The notes under the pieces were generated by a model, which did no database searches, had not been told where the DNA came from, and saw only the letters and a list, made by a program, of their open reading frames with translations. This document shows positions 25,771 through 33,917 of a DNA stretch of 64,000 bases, one piece after another; the stretch's first letter is position 1; the number at the start of each line of letters is the position of its first letter. The translations under genes were made by a program, and so were the position numbers. The stretch is from positions 372,001 through 436,000 of the forward strand of contig NZ_CP014766.1 of the NCBI RefSeq assembly GCF_001611675.1, in the 5' to 3' direction. The DNA comes from Pontibacter akesuensis. GTDB lineage: Bacteria > Bacteroidota > Bacteroidia > Cytophagales > Hymenobacteraceae.

Positions 25771-27161
25771 CTTGTGGTTCTACTCCCTAAAAATGCCAGC
25801 AGCCCTTTCTTCTTCTTTTTTGGCTGCAAGTTGGCTTCAAATTGCTGATTGTATGCCTGCAGTATGCTGTGCTCGTGTTTGTCGTAAAACTCCGGATCGA
25901 AGTTGGCGCGGCGCATGTCCTGCAGTACTTCCTCCACCGTCCAGTTCTCCCGCAAGGCTTTGTCAAAAAACTCGTGCCTCAGGCGCATTCCCAAAGCGTT
26001 GACACCATGCAGCCGCTTGTCATTGCCATTGAAAACTGCCCTGAAAGCTATATTGCCACCCGGATGCTCCCAATAAAAAGACTGTACCGGCTCCTCCCAT
26101 CTATAAGGCACCATACCGTAGGTTTGGTACTCAATGTCGAGGAACTTGGCGGAGTTGAACCAGGGGCCGGGGTTATACTTTACCGGCTCCCGGGTCAGGT
26201 TATGCGCCAGCGTTTCGCCGTGCATGCGGCCGGTGTACCATACCTGCTCCACACTGCGCCTGTTCGGGAGCGGCACGCGGTACTCCACGCAATCCCCGAT
26301 GGCAAACACGTTGGCAATGTTTGTGGCAAAATACTGATCCACCAGAATTCCCCTGTTCACTTCCAGCTGCGTTTCCTTTACCAAATTAATGTTCGGGTGC
26401 ACCCCGACGCCCAGCCCTACAAACTGGCACGGAATCTCCTCGCCTGCCGTGGTGACCACCGCGCGTACGCGGCCCGATCCATCATCTAAAACCTCCTTCA
26501 ACTCTGTCTCCACGCGCAGGTCGATGTGGTGCTCCCGCATGTGGCGCATCACCAGTTCTGACTCCTCCTTCGGAAGTATACTTCCCCAGAAGTGGCTTTC
26601 GCGCACCAGGAAAGTAACGGGTATGTTTCGGCTAAGCAGCATTTCGGCCAGTTCAATCCCAATTAAGCCTCCTCCCACCACTACGGCACGCTGGCAGTTA
26701 ACTGTGCTGGCGTTCATCGTCTCCAGGTCCTGGTACGTGTACAGCCCCTGCACGCCCTGCAGCTCCTGTCCAGGCCAGTTAAACATGTTCGGTTTAGAGC
26801 CCAGGGCAAGTATGAGAATATCGTAGGCAAGCGGCTCCTGCTGTTGCAGTTGCAGCTGCTTTTGCTCAAAATTTATACTTGTTACCCAATCGTGCACCAG
26901 GCTCAGACGGTTTTTCTCCCAGAAGTTATCCTCGTAGGGCTTTGTGTGCGCATACTTCAGCTGCCCCATGAAAATATACATAAGCGCCGTGCGGGAGAAG
27001 AAATGCTCTGCTTCGCCGGAGATGATGGTGATGTGCGCCTGGCTGTCGCGCTTGCGGATATGGCGCGCGCAGGTGACGCCGGAGATGCCGTTGCCAATGA
27101 TGACGATGCGGCGGCCCGGGGTTGTGGTGCAGAAATTACTCGTAGCGTCTGTCTCCTTCAT
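25767..27161 (-). CDS. FAD/NAD(P)-dependent oxidoreductase
   Basis: A 464-residue pyridine-nucleotide-disulfide-type flavoprotein. The FAD-binding GNGISG is at 23-28, the second dinucleotide motif VVVGGGLIGIE near 163-172, and the FAD-contacting ANVFAIGDC near 290-300. The first 15 residues are not a signal peptide. The fold resembles NirB N-terminal and rubredoxin/ferredoxin reductases. A C-terminal extension of about 130 residues ends in a basic KKKKKGLL stretch. First gene of the four-gene operon; likely NAD(P)H donor to the polyferredoxin. Confidence 0.88.
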   Translation of the reverse strand: MKETDATSNFCTTTPGRRIVIIGNGISGVTCARHIRKRDSQAHITIISGEAEHFFSRTALMYIFMGQLKYAHTKPYEDNFWEKNRLSLVHDWVTSINFEQKQLQLQQQEPLAYDILILALGSKPNMFNWPGQELQGVQGLYTYQDLETMNASTVNCQRAVVVGGGLIGIELAEMLLSRNIPVTFLVRESHFWGSILPKEESELVMRHMREHHIDLRVETELKEVLDDGSGRVRAVVTTAGEEIPCQFVGLGVGVHPNINLVKETQLEVNRGILVDQYFATNIANVFAIGDCVEYRVPLPNRRSVEQVWYTGRMHGETLAHNLTREPVKYNPGPWFNSAKFLDIEYQTYGMVPYRWEEPVQSFYWEHPGGNIAFRAVFNGNDKRLHGVNALGMRLRHEFFDKALRENWTVEEVLQDMRRANFDPEFYDKHEHSILQAYNQQFEANLQPKKKKKGLLAFLGSRTTR

Positions 27162-27255
27162 GCCAAATAAATCACCTGTCGGGCCTCTTCTGGCAACAGG
27201 ACATGTTGGAAGAAAGCCTTCATAAGTTAGTTAACCGTAAAGACCGGTACTTTCT

Positions 27256-27263
27256 CAAATTTA
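27256..27263 (-). promoter_or_regulatory. candidate -7 box for the redox/glycosyltransferase operon
   Basis: Read on the minus strand this is TAAATTTG, an exact TAnnTTTG match, about 95 bp before the start of the FAD oxidoreductase gene. No clear -33 element is seen. Confidence 0.4.
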
Positions 27264-27280
27264 CCTTTAATTAAAGAGGA

Positions 27281-27478
27281 ATGTATGCTTTCCCGACAAA
27301 ATCATGTTATTCCCCGTCCGATGGCCATCTGCGGAAGGTTCTTCCGATGTTTGCACAAACCTATAACTGTGGCAATTGTTCCCGCTGCACAACCTTCCGC
27401 CAAGTCAACCAAGCCCTGCTTGGTGAAAAATTCCGCTTGAAAATAAACTTACATGCAAGCTATAAGTATAGTATCTAA
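27281..27478 (+). CDS. possible small Cys-rich protein (weak)
   Basis: A 65-codon open frame starting at ATG 27281, closely preceded by AAAGAGGA, a better Shine-Dalgarno-like stretch than most genes here have. The product contains the cluster CGNCSRC near residue 30. Against it: a promoter box lies only 12 bp before the ATG, the frame coincides with inverted repeats that could be RNA structure, and no family is recognised. Listed for completeness. Confidence 0.2.
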   Translation: MYAFPTKSCYSPSDGHLRKVLPMFAQTYNCGNCSRCTTFRQVNQALLGEKFRLKINLHASYKYSI

Positions 27479-27495
27479 CATTAACCCGTTAGAAA

Positions 27496-28041
27496 ATGCA
27501 GGACGAAAGAAAAACAGCAGAAGAAGCTGCTTCAGTGGCGACAAGAGTAGCCGGTGCCATCGGCAAAGGATTGGTGGCAGGCCTGATCGGTACCGCCGTC
27601 ATGACGATTGCTCAGATGGTGGAAATGGAAATGTCCGGGCGCGACGCCAGCAACACACCCTATAAGGCAGCCAAGAAGGTATTTGGCGTGAAAGCAAAAG
27701 ACAAAGAATCCAAGAAAACGATTTCGAACCTGATGCACTTTGTCTACGGCTCCTCCTGGGGTATTCCGAGAGCCCTGATGGCAGAGTTCGGCACAAAGGG
27801 CACCACCGGCACTTTTATCCATTTTGCGGCAGTTTGGGGCACAGAACTGGTGTTGCTGCCATCGTTGCACGTGGCCAAGCCCGTAACCGAGTGGAAGCCA
27901 AAAGCCATCAGCGAAGATATCCTGTTTCATAGCATCTATGCCGTTGCCACGGGCCTTGCCGCCGATGCCCTTGTGGGAGGAACAGACGACGAAGAAGGGA
28001 AAATACAGACCGCTTCTGAAAGGTGGGAAATCCCTGAGTAG
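27496..28041 (+). CDS. membrane protein of unknown function (DUF1440/YagU-like appearance)
   Basis: A 181-residue protein. A hydrophilic N-terminus with charged residues is followed by weakly hydrophobic, glycine-rich helices: KGLVAGLIGTAVMTIAQM (about 25-45), a Phe/Tyr/Gly stretch near 80-95, FIHFAAVWGTELVLL (about 110-125) and SIYAVATGLAADALVG (about 150-168). The arrangement recalls YagU/DUF1440 inner-membrane proteins, but that is resemblance only. Upstream lies a structured intergenic region; downstream are repeats. Function unknown. Confidence 0.7.
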   Translation: MQDERKTAEEAASVATRVAGAIGKGLVAGLIGTAVMTIAQMVEMEMSGRDASNTPYKAAKKVFGVKAKDKESKKTISNLMHFVYGSSWGIPRALMAEFGTKGTTGTFIHFAAVWGTELVLLPSLHVAKPVTEWKPKAISEDILFHSIYAVATGLAADALVGGTDDEEGKIQTASERWEIPE

Positions 28042-28371
28042 GCACCGCATTTCTGCTTTCAACAATACCCTTGTTCGACTACATAATTTGTAGTTCGAAG
28101 AAATTACTTCCCGCTACTGTCGTTTCAAACACAGTGAGAAATCTAACTGGAATAGGTAAAAGATCTCTCGTCGAGATGACAATAGCGGGAAAACAGTTTT
28201 ACAGATAAGTTTACAGCTGTTTTCTAAGCGTATCTGTTCATCTGGATATGCTGTACCTCTTTCCCAGGCTCTACCAAATTCCAAGACAGCCTCCATCTTC
28301 CCGCACAGCAATGATATTACCTGCAAATTCTGTAATATGCACCTTTGTTGACGTTCACTTTATCGTTTAAG
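28042..28371. other. gene-free gap with small inverted-repeat element
   Basis: No gene is seen. The gap holds a near-palindrome at about 28074-28099 (TTCGACTACA, then TGTAGTTCGAA), the inverted-repeat element 28109-28190, and a promoter-like CACCTTTG at 28340-28347, one mismatch from TAnnTTTG and 25 bp before the esterase ATG. Confidence 0.5.
28109..28190. repeat. 82-bp inverted-repeat element, GTCATC-type arms
   Basis: TCCCGCTACTGTC (28109-28121) pairs with GACAATAGCGGGA (28178-28190), 12 of 13 complementary. The inner arms are GTCGTTTCAAACACAG... on the plus strand and TGTCATCTCGACGAGAG... on the minus strand. Both resemble the GTCATC-containing ends of the 18331-18571 element and the widespread intergenic repeats of Bacteroidota. 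Confidence 0.5.
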
Positions 28372-29268
28372 ATGCGATACAAAGCCATACTTTGCCTGCT
28401 GTTACCTTTTGCCTTCGCGATGAATAAAACCAATGCCCAGGAGCAGAAACTAAGCCTGGTTACCTGGCAGCAGATAGCAGAAATGCCCGTGCCTGCCGCT
28501 GACCATACAATTCAATATGGACCCGATTCGCTGCAGTTTGGGGAGCTTCGCCTGCCGGAGGGTAAAGGTGATTTCCCGGTGGTGGTGGTGGTGCACGGCG
28601 GCTGCTGGCTGAATGCCTATAACCTGCAGTACATGAGCCACCTAAGCGAGGAACTCTCCAAAGCGGGCTTCGCCACCTGGAATATCGAGTTCAGGCGTGT
28701 AGGCGATGCAGGAGGTGCCTGGCCGGGCACGCTGCAGGATGTGGCGCTGGCAACAGACTACGTGCGCGAGCTGGCAAAAACATATCCAGTTGACGCAAAA
28801 AAGGTGGCTGTGATCGGACACTCTGCCGGCGGACACCTGGCCCTGTGGTTGGCAGCGCGCCATCAGTTACCGAAGTCAAGCCCGCTCTATGTCAAAAAGC
28901 CTTTAAAGCTGAAAGGCGTTGTTTCACTTGCTGGCATAACCGACTTAGCCACCTACAGTGCTCAGGAAGGCAGCTGCAACGCGGCGGTGGAGCAACTGAT
29001 CGGTGGCGCTCCCGCTGCCTTTCCCGAACGCTACGCACAGGCCTCTCCCCTGCAGATGCTGCCCTTGCGGGTGCCAAGTATACTCGTGCAAGGCGAACAA
29101 GATCCTATCGTACCTGTGACACAAGCTACAAACTTTGAGCAGCAGGCTAAGACTGCCGGCGACAACACCAGCTCAATACTTTTACCGGATGCCGGTCACT
29201 TTGACCTCGTGGTGCCTGCCTCACCTGCCTGGCCGGCTGTGCTGCAGGCAGTACAGGACATACTCTAG
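28372..29268 (+). CDS. exported alpha/beta hydrolase (esterase/lipase-like)
   Basis: A 298-residue serine hydrolase. The start at ATG 28372 gives a clean signal peptide (MRYKAILCLLLPFAFA..., cleavage about residue 22); the open frame extends nine codons upstream through a promoter-like CACCTTTG. The oxyanion motif is HGGCWLN, the nucleophile Ser is in GHSAGGHLALW, the acid is Asp in EQDPIVP and the base is His in DAGHFDL. This is the BD-FAE/prolyl-oligopeptidase-like esterase type. Periplasmic; substrate unknown. About 80 bp upstream of the M28 peptidase gene, possibly co-transcribed. Confidence 0.85.
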   Translation: MRYKAILCLLLPFAFAMNKTNAQEQKLSLVTWQQIAEMPVPAADHTIQYGPDSLQFGELRLPEGKGDFPVVVVVHGGCWLNAYNLQYMSHLSEELSKAGFATWNIEFRRVGDAGGAWPGTLQDVALATDYVRELAKTYPVDAKKVAVIGHSAGGHLALWLAARHQLPKSSPLYVKKPLKLKGVVSLAGITDLATYSAQEGSCNAAVEQLIGGAPAAFPERYAQASPLQMLPLRVPSILVQGEQDPIVPVTQATNFEQQAKTAGDNTSSILLPDAGHFDLVVPASPAWPAVLQAVQDIL

Positions 29269-29348
29269 CAAATCCAAGTACACGAATAAACCTTTACAAG
29301 TTATTCCGCTCTAAGCTGAATAAAATCTCAACTCCAACCTAACCCACC

Positions 29349-30998
29349 ATGAAATCTAAATTAATAGCAGCAGGCCTTTGCCTTGCCCTGGCAACACCGG
29401 GTGCTTTTGCCCAGAAAGCCAACGTGCCGAAACCTGTCGCCAAATCGATGAGCAAAGTGAAGCCAGCCGACATAAAGGCGCACATTGCTTACCTGGCCGA
29501 TGATAAATTGCTCGGTCGCCAGCCCGGCACGCCGGGTTACCAGATGGCCGTAGATTATGTAACGGACCAGTTCAAGGAATTGGGCGTAACCCCGGCAGGC
29601 GAGAACAACACGTACCTGCAGACGGTTCGCCTGCGCACCGCTACCACCAATCCGGATGTCTCCCTTCAGTTAAAATCAGACATGGGCGACGCAGTGCAAT
29701 TAATTAGCGGGCAGGACTTCACTTTCTATCCTAATCCAGGTCAGGCTCAGGTAGCACTGAACGCTCCGCTTGTGTTTGCCGGTTACGGCATCAGCGCGCC
29801 GGACATGAACTACGACGACTACGCCAACATCGACGCCAAAGGCAAAATAGTGGTGGTGCTACGTGGCACCCCGGAAGGCTTCCCGGCCACCGTGGCCTCT
29901 TACAGCACGGACACGCAAACGTTGCTTAAAACCGCTGCCGAACATGGCGCCGTGGGTGTGATGATAGGTTCCACCAACCCAAGAGGTGGTGTTCCGAACT
30001 TCTCGAGGGGTGTGAGCAGCGTGATGGGAGCTGACGGGAAAGTGGCTACTTCGCGCAGTTACCACGAGGCCATTGATGTGCTGGGAATGATTAGCTATAA
30101 CACGCTGCAAAAGTTGCTGGCTGGTGCCGGAACGGATGTGCAGCAGGTGGTTGCGTCTATCAGCGCCGGAAAACCCGCTTCTGCTCCGCTCCCTTTTAAT
30201 GTAACGGGCAGCTACGGCAGCACCTATAAAGACTTTGAAAGCTACAACGTGGTGGGCAAGATTGAAGGATCTGACCCGAAGCTTAAAAATGAGTATGTGG
30301 TGCATAGCGCGCACCTCGACCACGTGGGCATTGGCCGCCCCATAGACGGTGACTCCATCTACAACGGTGCCCACGACAACGCCTCAGGTGTAGCCAGCCT
30401 GCTGGAAATTGCCAACGTATACTCTAGGCTCGACAAGAAGCCGAAGCGTTCTGTCCTGATTGTGATGGTTACGGCTGAGGAAATGGGCCTGCTGGGCTCT
30501 GCCTACTTCGCGAAGCACCCGACCGTGCCCGCAGCTCAGATTGTTGCAGACGTGAACACAGACATGCCGACGTTAATTGCGCCACTGCTGGCGGTGGTGC
30601 CGCTGGGTGCCGCGCATTCTTCTTTGGAGGATGAGGTGAAGCAGGCAAGCAAGTACCTGGGGCTGGACGTGGAGCAGGACCCGGAGCCGGATCAGAACCG
30701 CTTTGTCCGCAGCGACCAATACAGCTTTGTAACGCAGGGCGTGCCGGCGCTGCACATCAAGTATGGCAACAAAACCGCCGACGGTAAAAATAACCTGGAC
30801 GAGCAGGTGAAAGTATGGCGCGAGAAATATTACCACAAGCCACAGGATGGGTTGGAGAATGGCATTTTTGATTTCGAAGCCGCTAAAAAGTACGTGCAAC
30901 TTAACTTCCTGATCGGTTACCTGATCGCACAGGATGCTGAACGACCTAACTGGAACGAGGGCGATTTCTTCGGAACGCGCTTCGGGAAAGTGCAGTAA
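29349..30998 (+). CDS. exported M28 peptidase with PA domain
   Basis: A 549-residue aminopeptidase. Signal peptide MKSKLIAAGLCLALATPGAFA. A PA-domain insertion (about 130-275, FAGYGISAPDMNYDDYANIDAKGKI) precedes the zinc core: VVHSAHLDHVG (His, Asp), GAHDNASGVASLLE (bridging Asp), TAEEMGLLGS (Glu pair) and the late His in VPALHIKYG. It is a different subtype from the M28 enzyme at 8.9 kb, which lacks this PA arrangement. Periplasmic or outer-membrane peptide breakdown is likely. A strong terminator follows. Confidence 0.92.
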   Translation: MKSKLIAAGLCLALATPGAFAQKANVPKPVAKSMSKVKPADIKAHIAYLADDKLLGRQPGTPGYQMAVDYVTDQFKELGVTPAGENNTYLQTVRLRTATTNPDVSLQLKSDMGDAVQLISGQDFTFYPNPGQAQVALNAPLVFAGYGISAPDMNYDDYANIDAKGKIVVVLRGTPEGFPATVASYSTDTQTLLKTAAEHGAVGVMIGSTNPRGGVPNFSRGVSSVMGADGKVATSRSYHEAIDVLGMISYNTLQKLLAGAGTDVQQVVASISAGKPASAPLPFNVTGSYGSTYKDFESYNVVGKIEGSDPKLKNEYVVHSAHLDHVGIGRPIDGDSIYNGAHDNASGVASLLEIANVYSRLDKKPKRSVLIVMVTAEEMGLLGSAYFAKHPTVPAAQIVADVNTDMPTLIAPLLAVVPLGAAHSSLEDEVKQASKYLGLDVEQDPEPDQNRFVRSDQYSFVTQGVPALHIKYGNKTADGKNNLDEQVKVWREKYYHKPQDGLENGIFDFEAAKKYVQLNFLIGYLIAQDAERPNWNEGDFFGTRFGKVQ

Positions 30999-31024
30999 CA
31001 TAAGCAGGTATAAACCAAGTATAA

Positions 31025-31060
31025 CAGGAGCCGGAAAGTTTGTTTTCCGGCTCCTGTTTT
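31025..31060 (+). terminator. terminator of PA-domain M28 peptidase gene
   Basis: CAGGAGCCGGAAA (31025-31037) pairs perfectly with TTTCCGGCTCCTG (31044-31056) around a 6-nt loop and is followed by TTTT, 26 nt after the stop. Confidence 0.85.
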
Positions 31061-31210
31061 GTTTCAGGCCATACTTAATTCAGCCCCCGCAGGAGCTGCG
31101 TACGCTGCGAGATCAGAACAGGCTCCTACACATGGGTAAGTCCGCACAATCTATCTTTTATACTTTCCTCTCCTGCTTCTGGTATAGAAGTCTTAAGAGA
31201 GGAAACTCTC

Positions 31211-31241
31211 CTCCTTGGACAAGGAGGGGCTGGAGGTGGTT
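31211..31241 (+). repeat. small hairpin repeat with G-rich tail
   Basis: CTCCTT (31211-31216) pairs with AAGGAG (31221-31226), followed by a G-rich tail ending GGTGGTTT. Same plan as the repeat at 1215-1240. Confidence 0.5.
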
Positions 31242-31288
31242 TAATACAGTATAACCTCCTGATTCCATACACTCATTACCATCGCCCT

Positions 31289-31332
31289 AAAAACAAAAAG
31301 CTTCCCTGCACTATCAGCACAGGGAAGCTTTT
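31289..31332 (-). terminator. terminator of GH31 gene
   Basis: AAAAGCTTCCCTG (31296-31308) pairs with CAGGGAAGCTTTT (31320-31332). Read on the minus strand the stem is followed by T-rich sequence from the A-run 31289-31299. It lies just downstream of the GH31 stop. Confidence 0.8.
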
Positions 31333-31349
31333 ATGAAGTATAAAATGGC

Positions 31350-33821
31350 TTAGTAGCTCAGCGTGATTTTGTCTTTGTCGTTTTTGATGACGAAGCTTTG
31401 CACGTTGTAGCCCTCTTTCGGGTTGGCGCTTCCCTGTGGATCAAAGCGGGAGATCGGATCGATAAACGAAGCAAAGTCCTGCTGCGCCTTCTGGTTCTTC
31501 CCGTTCAGCTTTAATTTGGCTTTCGCGTCAAAGCCGTGCAACATCACCTTGATGTTCTTGAAGTTAGAGTTGTAGGAACCCTCTACTTTATCAAACGTGA
31601 TGGCTTTGCGGCGTGCGTCGTAATTGATGGTCCGCTTGTAGTACTGACCGTTCTGATAGTCGTAGCTGGCACCATCGTCCTCGTAATACACAAACGAGTT
31701 ATTCACGTCGCCTTTGTAGATGTGCACGGTCAGCGTGTCGGTTGGCTTCTCAGACGTGCTCTGCACCAACGACTGCATTGGAATAATGCTGCTTTCCTTC
31801 ACATAAATAGGGAGCTTGTTGTAAGAAATCGGAATGATCTCCTCGCGGTTGCCTGTCTCCACCTCGCCGGTATACAGGTTGTACCACTTGCCCTGCGGGA
31901 AGTATACTTTACCGTAGTTTTTACCGCTCTCAAATGGCATGATCAGGAAAGACTCGCCGAACTGGTACTGGGTGTCGAACTCGCCGTTATACACCTTCGG
32001 ATCGTGCGTGTAGTCGATGGCAAGCGTACGCATCAGCGGCAAGCCTGTTTCGGCGGCCAGGTAGAAGTTAGAGTAAATGTAAGGCAACAGCTTGTAGCGC
32101 AGGTTAATGAAGTTGCGCGCGATCTCGGTCACTTCCTCGCCGTATGCCCAAGGTTCCGACGATTTAGAGTTTACACCCGTGTGGTTACGGAAGTATGGCG
32201 TAAAGGCTCCCAGCTGAATCCAGCGGGCATACAGGCCAATAGAAGGGTTTCCGGTGAAACCACCAATATCCATGGCAGAGAACGGAATACCGCTTACGCC
32301 CATGCTGTTCAGCAAGCGAATGCCCAGCAGCATGTGGCTGTCCTCAGAGCGGTTATCACCCGTCCAAAGGGCTGTGTAACGCTGCGAACCGGCAAACCCG
32401 GCACGCGACAGCAGGAACGGGCGCTGCTTTGGCAGGTGCTGGCGGGCACCCTCGTAGCTGGCGCGGGCCATCTCCAGGCCGTACACGTTGCGGCCCTCTT
32501 TATGCGAAGTCAGGTGGCCGTCGTACTGAAACAGCACGTTGTTCGGCATTTTCTGACCCCAGGTAGCAATCTCGTTCATGTCGTTCCAGAAGCCGTCCAC
32601 GCCCGTCTCGGCGAAGTACTTCAGCTCCTTTTTCCACCACTCACGGCCCTTCTCGCTTGTAAAGTCAGGGAAGTGCGTCCAACCCGGCCATACTTGCCCG
32701 GAGTAGTTCACGCCGTCCGGATACTTCAGGAAGATATCGTCTTTCAAGCCACGCTCATACGCGCCATAGCCTTTCTCTACTTTGATGCCCGGGTCCACAA
32801 TCACCGTGGTTTTGAAGCCCATTTCCTCCAGCTTCTTGTTCATGGCGGCTGGATTTGGGAAACGGCTGTCATCCCAGGTAAAGAGTTTGTAGGCATCCAT
32901 GTAGTGAATGTCCAGCGTAATGCCGTCGGCCGGAATCTTCTTCTCGCGCAGCGTCTGGGCAATGCGCATCACCTCTGTTTCCGGGTAGTAGGAATAGCGG
33001 TTCTGCTGGTAACCGAGACTCCACAGCGGTGGCAGATCCATGCGGCCGGTAATGTCTGTGTACGAGGTGATGATGTCCTCCAACTGGTCGTGGTAAATAA
33101 AGTAATAATCCATTTCGCCGCCCTGTGCCCCGAAAGACGAAAAGCGGTCGTTGCTGGCCCCGAAGTTAAAGTCGCTCTGATAGCTGTTGTCGAAGAAAAT
33201 ACCGTAATTCAGTCCACTGTGAATGCCAATATAAACAGGTATGGTGGCATAAAGCGGATCCTGGCCCGTGCTGTACCCGTACGCATCGGTGTTCCAGTTG
33301 GTATAGCCGCTGCCCCTGCGGTCGAGGCCGCCGGTTTTCTCGCCAAGGCCAATAAAGCGCTCACCCTCCTGCATTTCTTTGTAGGTGGTTACCTCCTCGC
33401 CAATCCAGGAAGTGGTTAATCCCTCTTCATCGCGGTTGATCACCTTTCCGTCTTTCGTCAGGAAGGCAATGGCAAAGGGATTCTTGCTAATGCGCGTCAC
33501 CAGCGAGTCCGTGGTGATGGTGATGGCGTCGTTGTCCTGGGTAATGTTGGCTTTTGTCTGCTTTGGCTTGCCCACCACGGCATAGGAGAAGTTCTCGCCG
33601 AGCGGCTTTTTATCCATGCGCACATGCACCACACTTGGGCTGTATACCTGCACTTGCACGTGCTCATTCTCATCGGTAGTAATGTTTACCTGCTGTCCGT
33701 TGATGGTAACGTTGCTCACCTTGCCTATTCTGTTCACGGGGCCGTTGTTCTGCCCAAAAGAGGCAAAACTAAGCGCCGACAGTACCAGCAGGGAAGCAAG
33801 CGGTTTGAAGGATATGTTCAT
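31350..33821 (-). CDS. exported GH31 alpha-glucosidase
   Basis: An 823-residue family 31 glycosidase. Signal peptide about 1-23 (ending SFGQ). An N-terminal galactose-mutarotase-like domain leads to the barrel. The nucleophile is D414 in DGFWNDMNE and the acid/base is D489 in WTGDN. C-terminal beta-domains include the DUF5110-like VYYEDDGASYDYQNGQY. Expected to release glucose from maltodextrins in the periplasm. It ends the Sus-type locus but is separated from susE by a terminator hairpin at 33857-33889, so its level may be set by read-through or a weak promoter. Confidence 0.94.
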   Translation of the reverse strand: MNISFKPLASLLVLSALSFASFGQNNGPVNRIGKVSNVTINGQQVNITTDENEHVQVQVYSPSVVHVRMDKKPLGENFSYAVVGKPKQTKANITQDNDAITITTDSLVTRISKNPFAIAFLTKDGKVINRDEEGLTTSWIGEEVTTYKEMQEGERFIGLGEKTGGLDRRGSGYTNWNTDAYGYSTGQDPLYATIPVYIGIHSGLNYGIFFDNSYQSDFNFGASNDRFSSFGAQGGEMDYYFIYHDQLEDIITSYTDITGRMDLPPLWSLGYQQNRYSYYPETEVMRIAQTLREKKIPADGITLDIHYMDAYKLFTWDDSRFPNPAAMNKKLEEMGFKTTVIVDPGIKVEKGYGAYERGLKDDIFLKYPDGVNYSGQVWPGWTHFPDFTSEKGREWWKKELKYFAETGVDGFWNDMNEIATWGQKMPNNVLFQYDGHLTSHKEGRNVYGLEMARASYEGARQHLPKQRPFLLSRAGFAGSQRYTALWTGDNRSEDSHMLLGIRLLNSMGVSGIPFSAMDIGGFTGNPSIGLYARWIQLGAFTPYFRNHTGVNSKSSEPWAYGEEVTEIARNFINLRYKLLPYIYSNFYLAAETGLPLMRTLAIDYTHDPKVYNGEFDTQYQFGESFLIMPFESGKNYGKVYFPQGKWYNLYTGEVETGNREEIIPISYNKLPIYVKESSIIPMQSLVQSTSEKPTDTLTVHIYKGDVNNSFVYYEDDGASYDYQNGQYYKRTINYDARRKAITFDKVEGSYNSNFKNIKVMLHGFDAKAKLKLNGKNQKAQQDFASFIDPISRFDPQGSANPKEGYNVQSFVIKNDKDKITLSY

Positions 33822-33856
33822 TATAAGGAATGTTGATTTATCTGAATGAAAGTCTC

Positions 33857-33889
33857 AAAAAAAGCCCGGCCGTGCCATACTGCCGGGCT
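33857..33889 (-). terminator. terminator hairpin between susE and GH31
   Basis: AGCCCGGC (33863-33870) pairs with GCCGGGCT (33882-33889). On the minus strand a run of seven T (33863-33857) follows the stem, the classic intrinsic form. It lies 36 bp before the GH31 start, inside what otherwise looks like one transcription unit. Confidence 0.75.
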
Positions 33890-33917
33890 CTTCAGAAGCT
33901 TTAAGTACTAAAACGCT

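Larger units (their letters stand above)
27162..27495. other. intergenic region with divergent promoter boxes and inverted repeats
   Basis: Separates the minus-strand redox operon from the plus-strand membrane-protein gene. It carries a minus-strand TAnnTTTG box (27256-27263) overlapping a plus-strand TACCTTTA (27262-27269). A perfect 10-bp inverted repeat (GCGGAAGGTT 27331-27340 and AACCTTCCGC 27391-27400) and a 6-bp hairpin ACCAAG/CTTGGT around 27409-27425 follow. A short open frame (27281-27478) is listed separately. It could be a structured leader RNA rather than a gene. Confidence 0.5.
30999..31349. other. gap between convergent M28 and GH31 genes
   Basis: Contains two terminators (31025-31060 for the plus strand and 31289-31332 for the minus strand) and, between them, a hairpin repeat with a G-rich tail (31211-31241). 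No gene is visible. Confidence 0.6.

Noticed and set aside
24226-27161. Polyferredoxin and flavoprotein considered as a denitrification (nosR/nirB) locus
   Set aside because: No nosZ, nirS/K, nirD or nap subunits are adjacent, and the partners are a glycosyltransferase and a small CxxC protein.
31536-33419. 627-codon open frame on the plus strand opposite the GH31 gene
   Set aside because: Long but antisense to a well-conserved glycosidase. Composition is what codon bias in the opposite strand produces, with no motifs.
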